DNA of 64,000 nt from Nitrospira sp. (GTDB taxonomy: Bacteria > Nitrospirota > Nitrospiria > Nitrospirales > Nitrospiraceae). Within the stretch, counting starts at the first letter, position 1. Every line of letters begins with the position of its first letter. Both the position numbers and the translations under genes were made by a program. Location of the stretch: positions 1,757,501-1,821,500 of the forward strand of contig BQWY01000001.1 of assembly GCA_036984305.1 (NCBI GenBank), given 5' to 3'. Below, piece by piece: positions 28,251-36,041 of this stretch. The notes under the pieces are model-generated. The model saw nothing but the letters and a program-made list of their open reading frames with translations, did not search any database and was not told the DNA's origin.

Positions 28251-29277
28251 GGGCTCGGGACTCCGCTTCGGCCCACCGCTTGAAGTGAGGCAGGCAGGGA
28301 CTCATGTCACCTGTTTCCAGCCAGGCATCGACTCGTCCTTGTCGGCAATGCGGTCGAACCTCGCATGCGGGACATTGGTCATGCTCGTTCGAGCGCGCTT
28401 CGTCAACCGTCCGCTTCAGCACCTCCCATCCCTCCGCGATCGTTCCGGTGCGAAGGTCATAGCGAGGAATTGGAAACACCGTGCACAGGTTCATTTCCCC
28501 GTACGGGGTAATGGCAAAGCGGGTTTTACCGCAGGCGCAGTCGATGAAGTCCGGACTTGCCGTGCACGGGGTGTCCCACCCTGAGATCTCCCGTGCCCCC
28601 AGCAGCTCGCCATCGAGCCGAATTTTGTCCTCGGGCGAGAGACGGTAACTCAGCGGAATAAGATTCCCGCTCACCGTCGGGGTCACGTCGAAGCAATACT
28701 GAAACTTGAAGCGATAGTGCTCGATGAGCGATTTGCAGGCCAGCACTTCGTGCTGGTTGATCGTTGTGACAGGCATCCGGACCACAACCGGCAGGGCGGA
28801 GCCAGCCAGCAGGTCAAGGCCGCGGCGAAAGGCCGCATAACCACCGGGTGCTCCGGTCATTCGGTCGTACGTATATTGCGTCGCACCGTATATAGATACG
28901 TATATTTGCTCGGTGGCGACCTGCTGGAGGGTCTCGATCAACGAAGCAGTCATTCGCGTCGCGTTCGTCAGGAGCCGGAGCAGCAACCCTTGTTTTCGCG
29001 CATGTCGGAGTATGGGCCCAATATCGGGGCGAATGGTGGGCTCCCCACCGGTAAAGGTGACCGTGAGGACGTTAAAGGCGGCGAGTTGTTCCACGATCCG
29101 ATGGACCTCGGCGGTTGGCAGTTCGTTTGGAAGGGCGCGGTGGGTCGGGTTGAAGCAGTGGAGACATCGGAGATTGCATCCATACGTCAACTCGAATGTC
29201 ACTCCCTCGGGGTGCCGGACGCTTGCGGTTTTCAAGGCTAGCTGGGAACGAAAGGACTCGGCCTCGATTCGCTTCAT
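28219..29277 (-). CDS. radical SAM/SPASM peptide-modifying enzyme 1
   Basis: 352 residues. The S-adenosylmethionine cluster motif is C34-x3-C38-x2-C41 in TYGCNLRCLHCFN, with the glycine motif FTGGEP near 95. The C-terminal SPASM region binds auxiliary clusters: cysteines in DCACGKTRFAITPYGEMNLC, DQCPACEVRPHC and MSPCLPHF. SPASM enzymes make thioether, C-C or other crosslinks in peptides. ATG overlaps the TGA of the HPrK-like gene by four bases (ATGA), so the two are translationally coupled. Confidence 0.93.
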   Translation of the reverse strand: MKRIEAESFRSQLALKTASVRHPEGVTFELTYGCNLRCLHCFNPTHRALPNELPTAEVHRIVEQLAAFNVLTVTFTGGEPTIRPDIGPILRHARKQGLLLRLLTNATRMTASLIETLQQVATEQIYVSIYGATQYTYDRMTGAPGGYAAFRRGLDLLAGSALPVVVRMPVTTINQHEVLACKSLIEHYRFKFQYCFDVTPTVSGNLIPLSYRLSPEDKIRLDGELLGAREISGWDTPCTASPDFIDCACGKTRFAITPYGEMNLCTVFPIPRYDLRTGTIAEGWEVLKRTVDEARSNEHDQCPACEVRPHCRQGRVDAWLETGDMSPCLPHFKRWAEAESRAHALLDPRQAR

Positions 29278-30179
29278 CGTGCGGCTCCGGTCGGACAGGA
29301 TGTGCGTGCGTGGACGACGTCGACCACGTCGGCTCGATTCAGGGCGGCCAGCCGATCGCAGGGCATAGTCGACGCGAGCGCCTCAAGCGTGTCCAGGGTC
29401 CGTTCCATGAGACCTCGATCCCACTGCGGAAGAATCGTCTGCTGGATGAGTATGGGAAGGACTTGTCCCGGTTGCAAGGCATGGAAGACGTGGTGTCCGT
29501 TTCCGTGGGCGATCGTATAGAGCGAGGTCAGTTCGCCTCGAGCGTTGGCGGCAAATTCTCCGGAACCGACCCAGGGAGTGCCCCAGATGTCAATCGCACC
29601 GTTGCGGCGGCGCAGAAGGATGCGCTCGTCGCTGAGCACCTTTGCACCTGCCGCGGCAAACCATCGGGCGATGGTGGATTTGCCGGCACCCGACGGGCCT
29701 ACGAAGGCGAACCCGTGACCCCGATGGAGCAGCCCCGATGCGTGCAGCAGCACCCCGTGATCGAGAGCCAGCCGAGACACGAAACACACTTCGATGAGAG
29801 GATTGAAGAGGTACATGGGGCACCAGCCAACCTCGCCGTCGAATGGTTCCGGCAACATCCACGCTCGCACCGTTCTGTAATCCTGGGACACAAGGGCTCG
29901 GGCGCGCGGCTGATGAGTGGCGGTGTGAAGGCTTTCCAGCATGAGCCCGGCTTCAGTCTCAAAGAGCCTCCACAGCCCATGTCCTGCATCGAATCGAAGG
30001 GTACCGCCATTTCCGGCCGGAAGATTCGGTACTAACTCCAGATCCACACGCAGATCCACCGACCGGGGATCGTCGAAAAGGAATGGTTCGAATGGCGGCA
30101 GCGGCCAAGCCAACGTCGGATAGCCGTTCAGTTCTCGTATGGAGATGATAGAGCCGCCGATGGAAAGCGTCAGGTTCAC
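29274..30179 (-). CDS. HPr kinase-like P-loop protein of peptide cluster
   Basis: 301 residues with a GTG start and AGAGG ribosome site. GPSGAGKST (161-169) is the Walker A, preceded by LLHASGLLHRGHGFAFV and followed by LSDERILL with Asp184, as in the HprK C-terminal kinase fold. There is no HPr or phosphotransferase system nearby. Proteins of this type recur in radical-SAM peptide and lasso-peptide clusters (ScmC-like), where they may phosphorylate the peptide or act as chaperones. N-terminal 140 residues are unassigned. Confidence 0.82.
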   Translation of the reverse strand: MNLTLSIGGSIISIRELNGYPTLAWPLPPFEPFLFDDPRSVDLRVDLELVPNLPAGNGGTLRFDAGHGLWRLFETEAGLMLESLHTATHQPRARALVSQDYRTVRAWMLPEPFDGEVGWCPMYLFNPLIEVCFVSRLALDHGVLLHASGLLHRGHGFAFVGPSGAGKSTIARWFAAAGAKVLSDERILLRRRNGAIDIWGTPWVGSGEFAANARGELTSLYTIAHGNGHHVFHALQPGQVLPILIQQTILPQWDRGLMERTLDTLEALASTMPCDRLAALNRADVVDVVHARTSCPTGAAR

Positions 30180-30237
30180 TGGGAGAACCTCTGGATCGTG
30201 AGGGCCGCGATGATGAATCGGGGGATCTCCGCCAGCT

Positions 30238-30398
30238 TACATGCTTGTTGGGCCATCGAGATTCATCTCGAACAGTGTGGTGCAGCCGAGCGCGTCCTGC
30301 TTATGGATCGATCCTATCGGAGATATTGAACTGCGCCTGACGTATCCGCGGTAGCAGATGGACAAGCCTCGCTCGACACGATGCAATGCTGTTGCCAT
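30238..30398 (-). CDS. possible 53-residue small protein
   Basis: ATG 30398 opens a 53-codon frame ending TAA at 30238, in the 248-bp gap between the precursor gene and the HPrK-like gene. GAGGGTGG lies about 10 bases upstream. The product starts MATALHRVERGLSICYRGYV and ends DALGCTTLFEMNLDGPTSM. It has no recognised domain. It could be a second small peptide of the cluster or simply chance; the evidence is weak. Confidence 0.25.
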
Positions 30399-30427
30399 GA
30401 GATCGGCCACCCTCGTTTCTACCTTGC

Positions 30428-30628
30428 TCAGGAGGCACGGGGACCGCTGTCACGACCGGCGGCACCCGAGTGGGATTTGCAATTGCCGGCGCCGCCAGGC
30501 CGGCAACCGCCGGGCATGCTGTTTGATAATGTCCTCGCTGTTAGGCTGCAAGCACTAAGGACAGCCTGCTCCTTGTCCAGAGCCACCTCAAAGAGTTGAG
30601 GGGCAGTGTAGGATTTTTTGGTCGTCAC
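30428..30628 (-). CDS. putative RiPP precursor peptide
   Basis: 66 residues with GTG start; GAGAGGGAC lies 8 bases upstream and the GTG overlaps the TGA of the radical SAM gene before it (GTGA). The leader MTTKKSYTAPQLFEVALDKE contains the YxxPxL motif that PqqD-type recognition domains bind in several RiPP families, followed by QAVLSACS. The candidate core is Cys-, Gly- and Ser-rich with Cys27, Cys42 and Cys50, including NSMPGGCRPGGAGNCKSHSG. No signal peptide or membrane helix is present. Position between two radical SAM genes and an HPrK-like gene strongly supports the role. Which residues are modified, and where cleavage falls, is unknown. Confidence 0.75.
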   Translation of the reverse strand: MTTKKSYTAPQLFEVALDKEQAVLSACSLTARTLSNSMPGGCRPGGAGNCKSHSGAAGRDSGPRAS

Positions 30629-31755
30629 TCGTCCGTCCCTCTCAGGTTGATCAATTCTTGGAGTGGATGGGGAACCGGAGTTCCTGTCAGCGCAGTCGCC
30701 CGTCCGACCGCGAGATCACAGTTGTAGGCAATGGGGGCTTCAACGGAGCCGCACTCCCGGCGCGCCTCGTCAGGCTTCTTGTCGCAAAACTTATAGATTG
30801 CACAGGTGCGGCACGGTGACATGGACTGATAGCGGGCGGCACGTACGGCCGTAAACACTCGGTCGATGGCCTCCCGTAACGAGAAATCCCGCAGCGATGC
30901 TCGGTGCTCGTACTGCATGGTGCAGGTGCCGAGTTCCCCCCATGCATTCACATGGATGGTGTCCGTTCCACAGCCGCATCGATAGAGCCGGTCAGGGGGG
31001 GCGCCGGCTGTGGCCTCTCCGCCACGGGACAGCCATGAAGCCGAGCACGACTGATCGATGCCTTCCAGTTGGGTAACCTGACGAGGCGCCAGGCGAAACT
31101 CCAGAGGGGAACAGTCGCCGTTCAAGCGAGGTGAGAGACTGGTGGTATAGCCGAATGACTGGTCGAACGACTCCACGAACGCTTGGATGGCCGGCAACTC
31201 ATCCTGGTTCCAATTCATGGCCTTTGTCTTGAAGGAGAGCGGTAACGGACTCCGTCTGAGCAGCTCCATCCCGCGTATGAACGCGCGGAAGGATCCCGGC
31301 ACTTGCGTAAACCAATCGAATCGTCCCTCATCCACCGTGTGGACCGAGACGTCCAACGTAAAGGGCGGCATCCGTTCGAGCCGCTGCACGATGGCTCGTG
31401 TGAACAACGTGCCGTTCGTATAAAGCTGCACCAGGAAGCCGTGTCGATGCGCCGCCTCGTAGATCGTGAAGAAGTGAGGGTGCATGAAAATATCCCCGCC
31501 CGTCAGATTGAGCCATACGACACCGATGTCTCTCATGCTTCGGAGAAGTGCGAGCCATGCCTCCACGGTGAGTTCCCGTCGAATCGACTCGGGCGTGTTG
31601 TACGGATCCGTATAACAGTGGCGGCAATGCAGGTTGCAGCGATTGGTCAACTCGACCTGCGCCTTGATGACACGATCGTCCGATGCGGCGCGATCATGGA
31701 GGGCACGGCTGAATTCGCCGTACGTCAGCGTGGGTATGGCCTGTGGGCTAGACAT
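30625..31755 (-). CDS. radical SAM/SPASM peptide-modifying enzyme 2
   Basis: 376 residues from ATG 31755 (MSSPQAIPTL), chosen because sequence upstream is the other frame of the previous gene. C40-x3-C44-x2-C47 in LTNRCNLHCRHCYTD is the SAM-cluster motif and LTGGDIFMHP the GGE-like motif (GGD). The SPASM region has cysteines in RCGCGTDTIHVNAWGELGTC, SPCRTCAIYKFC and AYNC. It ends in the GTGA overlap with the precursor gene, so enzyme and substrate are made together. Its start overlaps the end of radical SAM 3 by 8 bp. Confidence 0.92.
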   Translation of the reverse strand: MSSPQAIPTLTYGEFSRALHDRAASDDRVIKAQVELTNRCNLHCRHCYTDPYNTPESIRRELTVEAWLALLRSMRDIGVVWLNLTGGDIFMHPHFFTIYEAAHRHGFLVQLYTNGTLFTRAIVQRLERMPPFTLDVSVHTVDEGRFDWFTQVPGSFRAFIRGMELLRRSPLPLSFKTKAMNWNQDELPAIQAFVESFDQSFGYTTSLSPRLNGDCSPLEFRLAPRQVTQLEGIDQSCSASWLSRGGEATAGAPPDRLYRCGCGTDTIHVNAWGELGTCTMQYEHRASLRDFSLREAIDRVFTAVRAARYQSMSPCRTCAIYKFCDKKPDEARRECGSVEAPIAYNCDLAVGRATALTGTPVPHPLQELINLRGTDE

Positions 31756-32677
31756 GGCTGACCGTGCCGTGGTTCGTTTTGGAAGGGTGCGACAATTCCT
31801 GGTCTTGCGGCCGCTTCCACTGGCAGGCAAACGTCGGCAGGGCCTCAAAAAACCCCTCTCGAAACGATCCAGATCGCAGGTCGTAGCTACTGCGACGGTT
31901 GCCCGAGCACAGTTGCAATCTGCCGACCGCATCGATATGGAAGCGGTGCAGACCGCTGCGGCAGGGCGAGGTGTCGGGGCGGGAGCGGGCACAGGCTTCC
32001 CTCTGGAGCGCGGGATCCTCTGCGTGCAATGCATCCAGTTCGTCTCTGGATAAGGCATAACGGAACGGCCCGTCGCCTCCGTCCAGCTCGGGACGGAGGT
32101 CTTCCCCCAATTGGAAGCGCGTGCCTTCGAAACGGTCGACCCGCGATTTGATCGTCAGGATGTCGTGCCGATTCAACGTCAACGCGGTGGTTTTGAGCAC
32201 GAGTGGTATGCGACGCGCACGAAGCAGTTCGATTGCGTCAAGACAACGACGGTATGACCCCTGGCACTGGGTCACGCGGTCGAAGCCTTCGGGCGTCGAT
32301 GCGTGCAGGCTGATCTCGATTCGTTGTGGAGGCAGTTTTACAAAATGATCGGCTTCGTCTTCACGTATCAGCGTGCCATTGGTGAACACGGTGACCAGAA
32401 ATCCAAGCCGAACGGCATGGTCGTACAGCGTGAAAAAATCCTGCCGTGCGAGCGGTTCTCCTCCGGTGAGGCACAATTCCAGCGTGCCTGCGTCCGCCAA
32501 TTCGTCCATGATGCGGAAGATTTCTTCCGTGCCGAGTTCCTCTCGGATTCGTTCGGGGCGATTGAAGCAGTCTGTGTAACACATCACGCAGTGAAGGTTG
32601 CAGCGGCACGTAAGCTCCCACTGGCAGGCGAGGGGGAATCGATCGGGGAGATGGCGCAGCTTATCCTGTCGGACCAT
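31748..32677 (-). CDS. radical SAM peptide-modifying enzyme 3, reduced C-terminus
   Basis: 309 residues. C26-x3-C30-x2-C33 in LTCRCNLHCVMCYTD and LTGGEPLARQDFF define a radical SAM core closely similar to enzyme 2. The C-terminal domain is shorter, with only scattered cysteines (EACARSRP, SPCRSGLH, LQLCSGNRR, FACQW), so it looks like a twitch-type or partial SPASM with fewer auxiliary clusters. It overlaps the PqqD-like gene by 17 bp and enzyme 2 by 8 bp. The pair probably arose by duplication and may carry out successive steps. Confidence 0.9.
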   Translation of the reverse strand: MVRQDKLRHLPDRFPLACQWELTCRCNLHCVMCYTDCFNRPERIREELGTEEIFRIMDELADAGTLELCLTGGEPLARQDFFTLYDHAVRLGFLVTVFTNGTLIREDEADHFVKLPPQRIEISLHASTPEGFDRVTQCQGSYRRCLDAIELLRARRIPLVLKTTALTLNRHDILTIKSRVDRFEGTRFQLGEDLRPELDGGDGPFRYALSRDELDALHAEDPALQREACARSRPDTSPCRSGLHRFHIDAVGRLQLCSGNRRSSYDLRSGSFREGFFEALPTFACQWKRPQDQELSHPSKTNHGTVSHV

Positions 32678-32972
32678 GGGCGACGGAGACCTCCTCGATC
32701 GCCTGAATCGACAACAGATCGGTCATGAGCGTCACAACGTCGCGATGCAACTGTTCGCGGGCGACGTCGTACAGGCCGTGGACGTCGTCGATGACGGCGC
32801 GAAGCGGGACCCGGCCGTCGAGTCGGTTCCAAACCTCGGCGCCGGTCTCGTTGAGCACGTAAATGCTGTTGCGGTCGGGTAGCCTGCGGTGAATTGGCAC
32901 GAGGATGCATTCACCGGCGACGTTGCGCTGGATAAAGTCCGGATTTTTCGCATACACGCTTTCCGGTCCCAT
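32661..32972 (-). CDS. PqqD-family peptide chaperone/recognition protein
   Basis: 103 residues from ATG 32972. The PqqD-like fold is suggested by PDFIQRNVAGECILVPI, then SIYVLNETGAEVWNRLDG (36-53), a hallmark segment, and a helical end EQLHRDVVTLMTDLLSIQAI. PqqD domains bind precursor leaders and present them to radical SAM enzymes. It is read immediately before radical SAM 3, overlapping it by 17 bp. The leader YxxP motif of the peptide at 30428 is a plausible ligand. Confidence 0.88.
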   Translation of the reverse strand: MGPESVYAKNPDFIQRNVAGECILVPIHRRLPDRNSIYVLNETGAEVWNRLDGRVPLRAVIDDVHGLYDVAREQLHRDVVTLMTDLLSIQAIEEVSVAHGPTG

Positions 32973-33012
32973 GGGGGCGGAGAATAGCAAATACCTTCGG
33001 TCACTGCTACCG

Positions 33013-33849
33013 CTAATTGGCGCGTATGTCCCGAAGGTGGGACGTCTCCCGGCTAAGAACGGCAAAGCCCTCCTGCCAATTAAGCTCGAGGATCTCGAGG
33101 CCGGTATGCTGCAGTTCGGTGCGGAGCTCGTCTGGGGTGGCAAAGGTGTGGGTAAAATGCCCACTGGTGCAGCTGTCCCCGGACTCGTATTCGGGATTGA
33201 CGTAAAGACGGCGATGGAGCCACATGGCCGCGTGGTCAAGCCGAGGCTGATGAGGGATGGAGTGGGCGAGCGAGACCAAAAAGTTCACCACGATCGTTCC
33301 TCCCGGCCGTAGAGCAGTACGGAAGGCTTCCAGGTAGAAAAGTCTGCGTGCTCGGCCCGGAATCGCGCTGTACATGACCCCGCACAGAAGGACGGCATCG
33401 AACTGTCCAAGACGTGAGGGGAGGGCGGAGAAGTCGCCTTGGAGGAAATGGGCGGCTGCGCCGATTGTGGCGGCCCTCTGGCGTGCAACCCGTAGGCACT
33501 CGAAATTAGCGTCGAGTCCGACAACCGTGAATCCGGACTGGGCGAGTGCCAGTGATTCGCGACCGACACCGGAGCCAAGCACCAGTATCTGCCCACGGGG
33601 CCGGACATACCGGGCCATCACGCGTTCTTCCCATGGCTCCAAACTCCATAGGTGGCCGTGCTCCAAATCGTGTGCCGAGATATTGCGATAGCTCGAATCG
33701 TAATAGCGGCGAGTCAGTCGCATGAGTTCCTCGGGGGGCAGGAGGGCGGGGAGAAGGCCATGCAGACACGTTTGTACATCGGCGAGCCGGACCGCAGCCC
33801 GTTCCACAAGGGCGGTCACGAGTCTCACCATGGCCGCCAGGGCTCGCAT
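33013..33849 (-). CDS. class I SAM-dependent methyltransferase
   Basis: 278 residues from ATG 33849. Motif I is ILVLGSGVGRESLALAQSG, motif II area VVGLDANFECLRVAR, and FDAVLLCGVMYSAIPG follows as motif IV. The acceptor is unknown: the peptide, a sugar or a small molecule are possible. It begins 4 bp after the glycosyltransferase stop and ends 40 bp before the PqqD-like gene, so it belongs to the same transcript. No clear ribosome site is visible, consistent with translational coupling. Confidence 0.85.
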   Translation of the reverse strand: MRALAAMVRLVTALVERAAVRLADVQTCLHGLLPALLPPEELMRLTRRYYDSSYRNISAHDLEHGHLWSLEPWEERVMARYVRPRGQILVLGSGVGRESLALAQSGFTVVGLDANFECLRVARQRAATIGAAAHFLQGDFSALPSRLGQFDAVLLCGVMYSAIPGRARRLFYLEAFRTALRPGGTIVVNFLVSLAHSIPHQPRLDHAAMWLHRRLYVNPEYESGDSCTSGHFTHTFATPDELRTELQHTGLEILELNWQEGFAVLSRETSHLRDIRAN

Positions 33850-33853
33850 GGGG

Positions 33854-34951
33854 TTACGCGGAAGGAGGAGAAAGATAGGATAGGAGGATGTGTGCGGCTG
33901 CCGAGTTTCCAGCCGCCGGAGGGGTCTCGGTGGGCTCGGATGGTGGCGCGCAAGCTGCGGTGAGCGACGCGGTCCAATTTCCTGAAACGAAGTCTTCCAT
34001 AGGCAGCTCAGCTCCCCGCCCATATCGATGCAGGTAGTCGACCAGTGTCTGTTCGTCTCCAAAATTATTCCTCCTGACATAGACGACCGGTTTGCGCTTG
34101 TCGACGGCCTCCACCATCGTGCTGTAGCCAGGTTTGGTCATAATGATGTCAGTCGAGGCCAGGACGGTCATGAATGGTAGGCCTAAGCCTGCGATCGAAT
34201 GCACGCGGGTATACTGTCCAGGCAGGTCGCCATCCACGAGAAAGCGATACCCTCTCATCTCTTCCATTTGTTTATAGGGGAGGGACGTGAGCGCGATGCC
34301 GCCGAACCCGACGAGCACCAGCCGGTCCTCGGCAGGCGTCCGGATCGTTTGGCGCAGGAGTGCCGTCTTCGGCTCAATCCGCTCGATGATGGGCCCAACG
34401 TCGTCGTGGGATGCGAAAGCCCTCAGTGGCATCGCCGGTGTGAGCCGAATGATCCTGTCGGCGGATCTGTAACAACGACGCATCTGTTCGAGGATGTGTT
34501 GATGCGTGCGGTTATCAGGTTTGGCATACGCCTCCATGATTTCATCCCATGCCAGGGATCCCATGCAGACCAGCGGGACGTCCGCAGCCCGGGCCGCTGC
34601 GACCGCCAGGTAAGAAATGTCCGACACCACCAGGTCTGGGCTCACCGATTTCAGTTCCTTGGCTTCCGCTTCAAGGCGGGCCTCCCAGCCGGCATGGAAC
34701 TGTGACAGTGCCGTCCAGGTGGCGGGCACGTCAATGGTCAGCGGGCCGTTTTGTACGCACCCAATATCCTGTTGAGCCGGCCGATAGTCCCAAGGAACCG
34801 ACAGGCGGGCGCGAAAAAACGATTCGGGCACGGTGGTGCGAAGGACCACGCGCAGGTCTCCGAGAAACTGCCCGAGAGCATTGAGCACAGGGGTGCAATG
34901 GGCGGCGTGCCCGAAGCCGTGGCTGGAGATGCTGCACCAAAGGAGGGGCAC
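33854..34951 (-). CDS. GT-B fold glycosyltransferase (UDP-glycosyltransferase-like)
   Basis: 365 residues. It begins with a GT28/MGT-like N-terminal motif SSHGFGHAAHCTPVLNAL, and has the donor-site segments LVGFGGIAL and MTKPGYSTMVEAVDKRKPVVYV typical of GT-B enzymes. It most likely transfers a sugar from a nucleotide donor. In this context it might glycosylate the modified peptide or the cell surface. It precedes the methyltransferase by 4 bp. Confidence 0.8.
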   Translation of the reverse strand: MPLLWCSISSHGFGHAAHCTPVLNALGQFLGDLRVVLRTTVPESFFRARLSVPWDYRPAQQDIGCVQNGPLTIDVPATWTALSQFHAGWEARLEAEAKELKSVSPDLVVSDISYLAVAAARAADVPLVCMGSLAWDEIMEAYAKPDNRTHQHILEQMRRCYRSADRIIRLTPAMPLRAFASHDDVGPIIERIEPKTALLRQTIRTPAEDRLVLVGFGGIALTSLPYKQMEEMRGYRFLVDGDLPGQYTRVHSIAGLGLPFMTVLASTDIIMTKPGYSTMVEAVDKRKPVVYVRRNNFGDEQTLVDYLHRYGRGAELPMEDFVSGNWTASLTAACAPPSEPTETPPAAGNSAAAHILLSYLSPPSA

Positions 34952-34972
34952 GATGGGTGGTCTCGCGGAACG

Positions 34973-35224
34973 CTAGAAGTTGGAGTGGTCGCTCTCAACC
35001 GGAGCGATATTGTAGAGCAGTTCGAGGTCGAATTCGTCGACGAGGTCGTTAAAAACCGTCCGGCCCAAGTCCGAACGTACCTCGTTCATGACCAGGTCGA
35101 TCGCCATTCCGGCCTGCGCGCCGTACTGGGCGATGGCGTGTTCGATACGCTGGCGGGCTTCGGCCTCGTTCATGGGAACCATCCGATCATAGTCGATGGG
35201 TCGGATCATATCATTCCGACACAT
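34973..35224 (-). CDS. hypothetical small acidic protein
   Basis: Up to 83 residues; starts at 35209 or 35173 (MNEAEARQRIEHAIAQYG) are equally possible since ribosome sites are weak. The product has helical sequence with QAGMAIDLVMNEVRSDLG and FDLELLYNIAPVESDH, no signal peptide, no cysteine beyond the first residues. I recognise no family. It lies 21 bp upstream of the glycosyltransferase on the same strand, hence likely part of the cluster transcript. Confidence 0.5.
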   Translation of the reverse strand: MCRNDMIRPIDYDRMVPMNEAEARQRIEHAIAQYGAQAGMAIDLVMNEVRSDLGRTVFNDLVDEFDLELLYNIAPVESDHSNF

Positions 35225-35251
35225 GAATCGCTATGGCGCCGTGAGGCCACT

Positions 35252-36016
35252 TCAAGGAGCGGGCGAGCGGATAATCGAAATGGTCCGTGTTTGACGGGGG
35301 GACGGTGACGCGGTGGGAATGGCGGTAAACTCGCCGGACTCCTTGGGCTCGGTGTTGCGTTTGGCCAGGTAGCCCGCTTGAACAAAGTGCCGGTCCTTCA
35401 CGAGTTCCCGCTGGAGTTGTGTGAGGCACGTGTCCAAAATCTTGGCCTCCAGTTCGTCGACCGCCAGATGTGTGGCCCCGAAGAGATGATAGTGCGCGAT
35501 GCCTTCGGCGGTGGCGGTATACCGATGCGTCCGGCCGTCTTCATGTTCGAGGTCCAGCGTCATCCTGGCACCATATTCGTACTCTAGCGGCAGGACCGGA
35601 GTCAGAAGAAACATGGAGGCCCCGATCACGATGCCCTTCCAGGCGGCCGCACCGGAATGCGGTTCAGGAAAGAGCGCCACTGAGAGCTTTGCGCGCACGT
35701 GCTGATCGAGGGGATCCGTTGCGCCGTATTCCGGGTACACCAGTCTCGAAAACAAATGTGTCTCCGCCAATGTGTCGAGTACTCGACGTTCGAGTTCGAC
35801 CGCCGGTGGCATGGCCGATCCGTTTTGGGACACGGCAATGCCCGTCACGACGGCGGGCACCCGTTCCAATGTCGTGAAGCCGGCCGAGGCACTCGGAGCA
35901 TCGGTCGTGATCTCTCCGGCTTTGACTTCCATCCAGCGTGAGCAGCCGGTGGCCGAAAGCTGGAGACTCAATGCGGAAGCCAGCAGCACAGTCATCGTGC
36001 GGGTGTATAGTGGTGT
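35252..36016 (-). CDS. hypothetical outer-membrane or periplasmic lipoprotein
   Basis: 254 residues from GTG 36016, preceded by CGGAGT; an ATG at 35995 is also possible. The signal peptide MTPLYTRTMTVLLASALS ends in lipobox LSATGC with Cys26. The mature part includes a small hydrophobic segment (IVIGASMFLLTPVLPLEYEYG) and a conserved-looking HYHLFGATHLAVDELEAKI. I recognise no functional domain. It is read between the PagL-like gene and the small gene at 34973. Confidence 0.65.
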   Translation of the reverse strand, partial: TPLYTRTMTVLLASALSLQLSATGCSRWMEVKAGEITTDAPSASAGFTTLERVPAVVTGIAVSQNGSAMPPAVELERRVLDTLAETHLFSRLVYPEYGATDPLDQHVRAKLSVALFPEPHSGAAAWKGIVIGASMFLLTPVLPLEYEYGARMTLDLEHEDGRTHRYTATAEGIAHYHLFGATHLAVDELEAKILDTCLTQLQRELVKDRHFVQAGYLAKRNTEPKESGEFTAIPTASPSPRQTRTISIIRSPAP

Positions 36017-36041
36017 CACGGCGGTACTCCGGGTCGAAGAA

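Noticed and set aside
28717-29241. Long plus-strand ORFs opposite the radical SAM genes
   Set aside because: They are shadows of high-GC minus-strand coding sequence; no domains and no ribosome sites.
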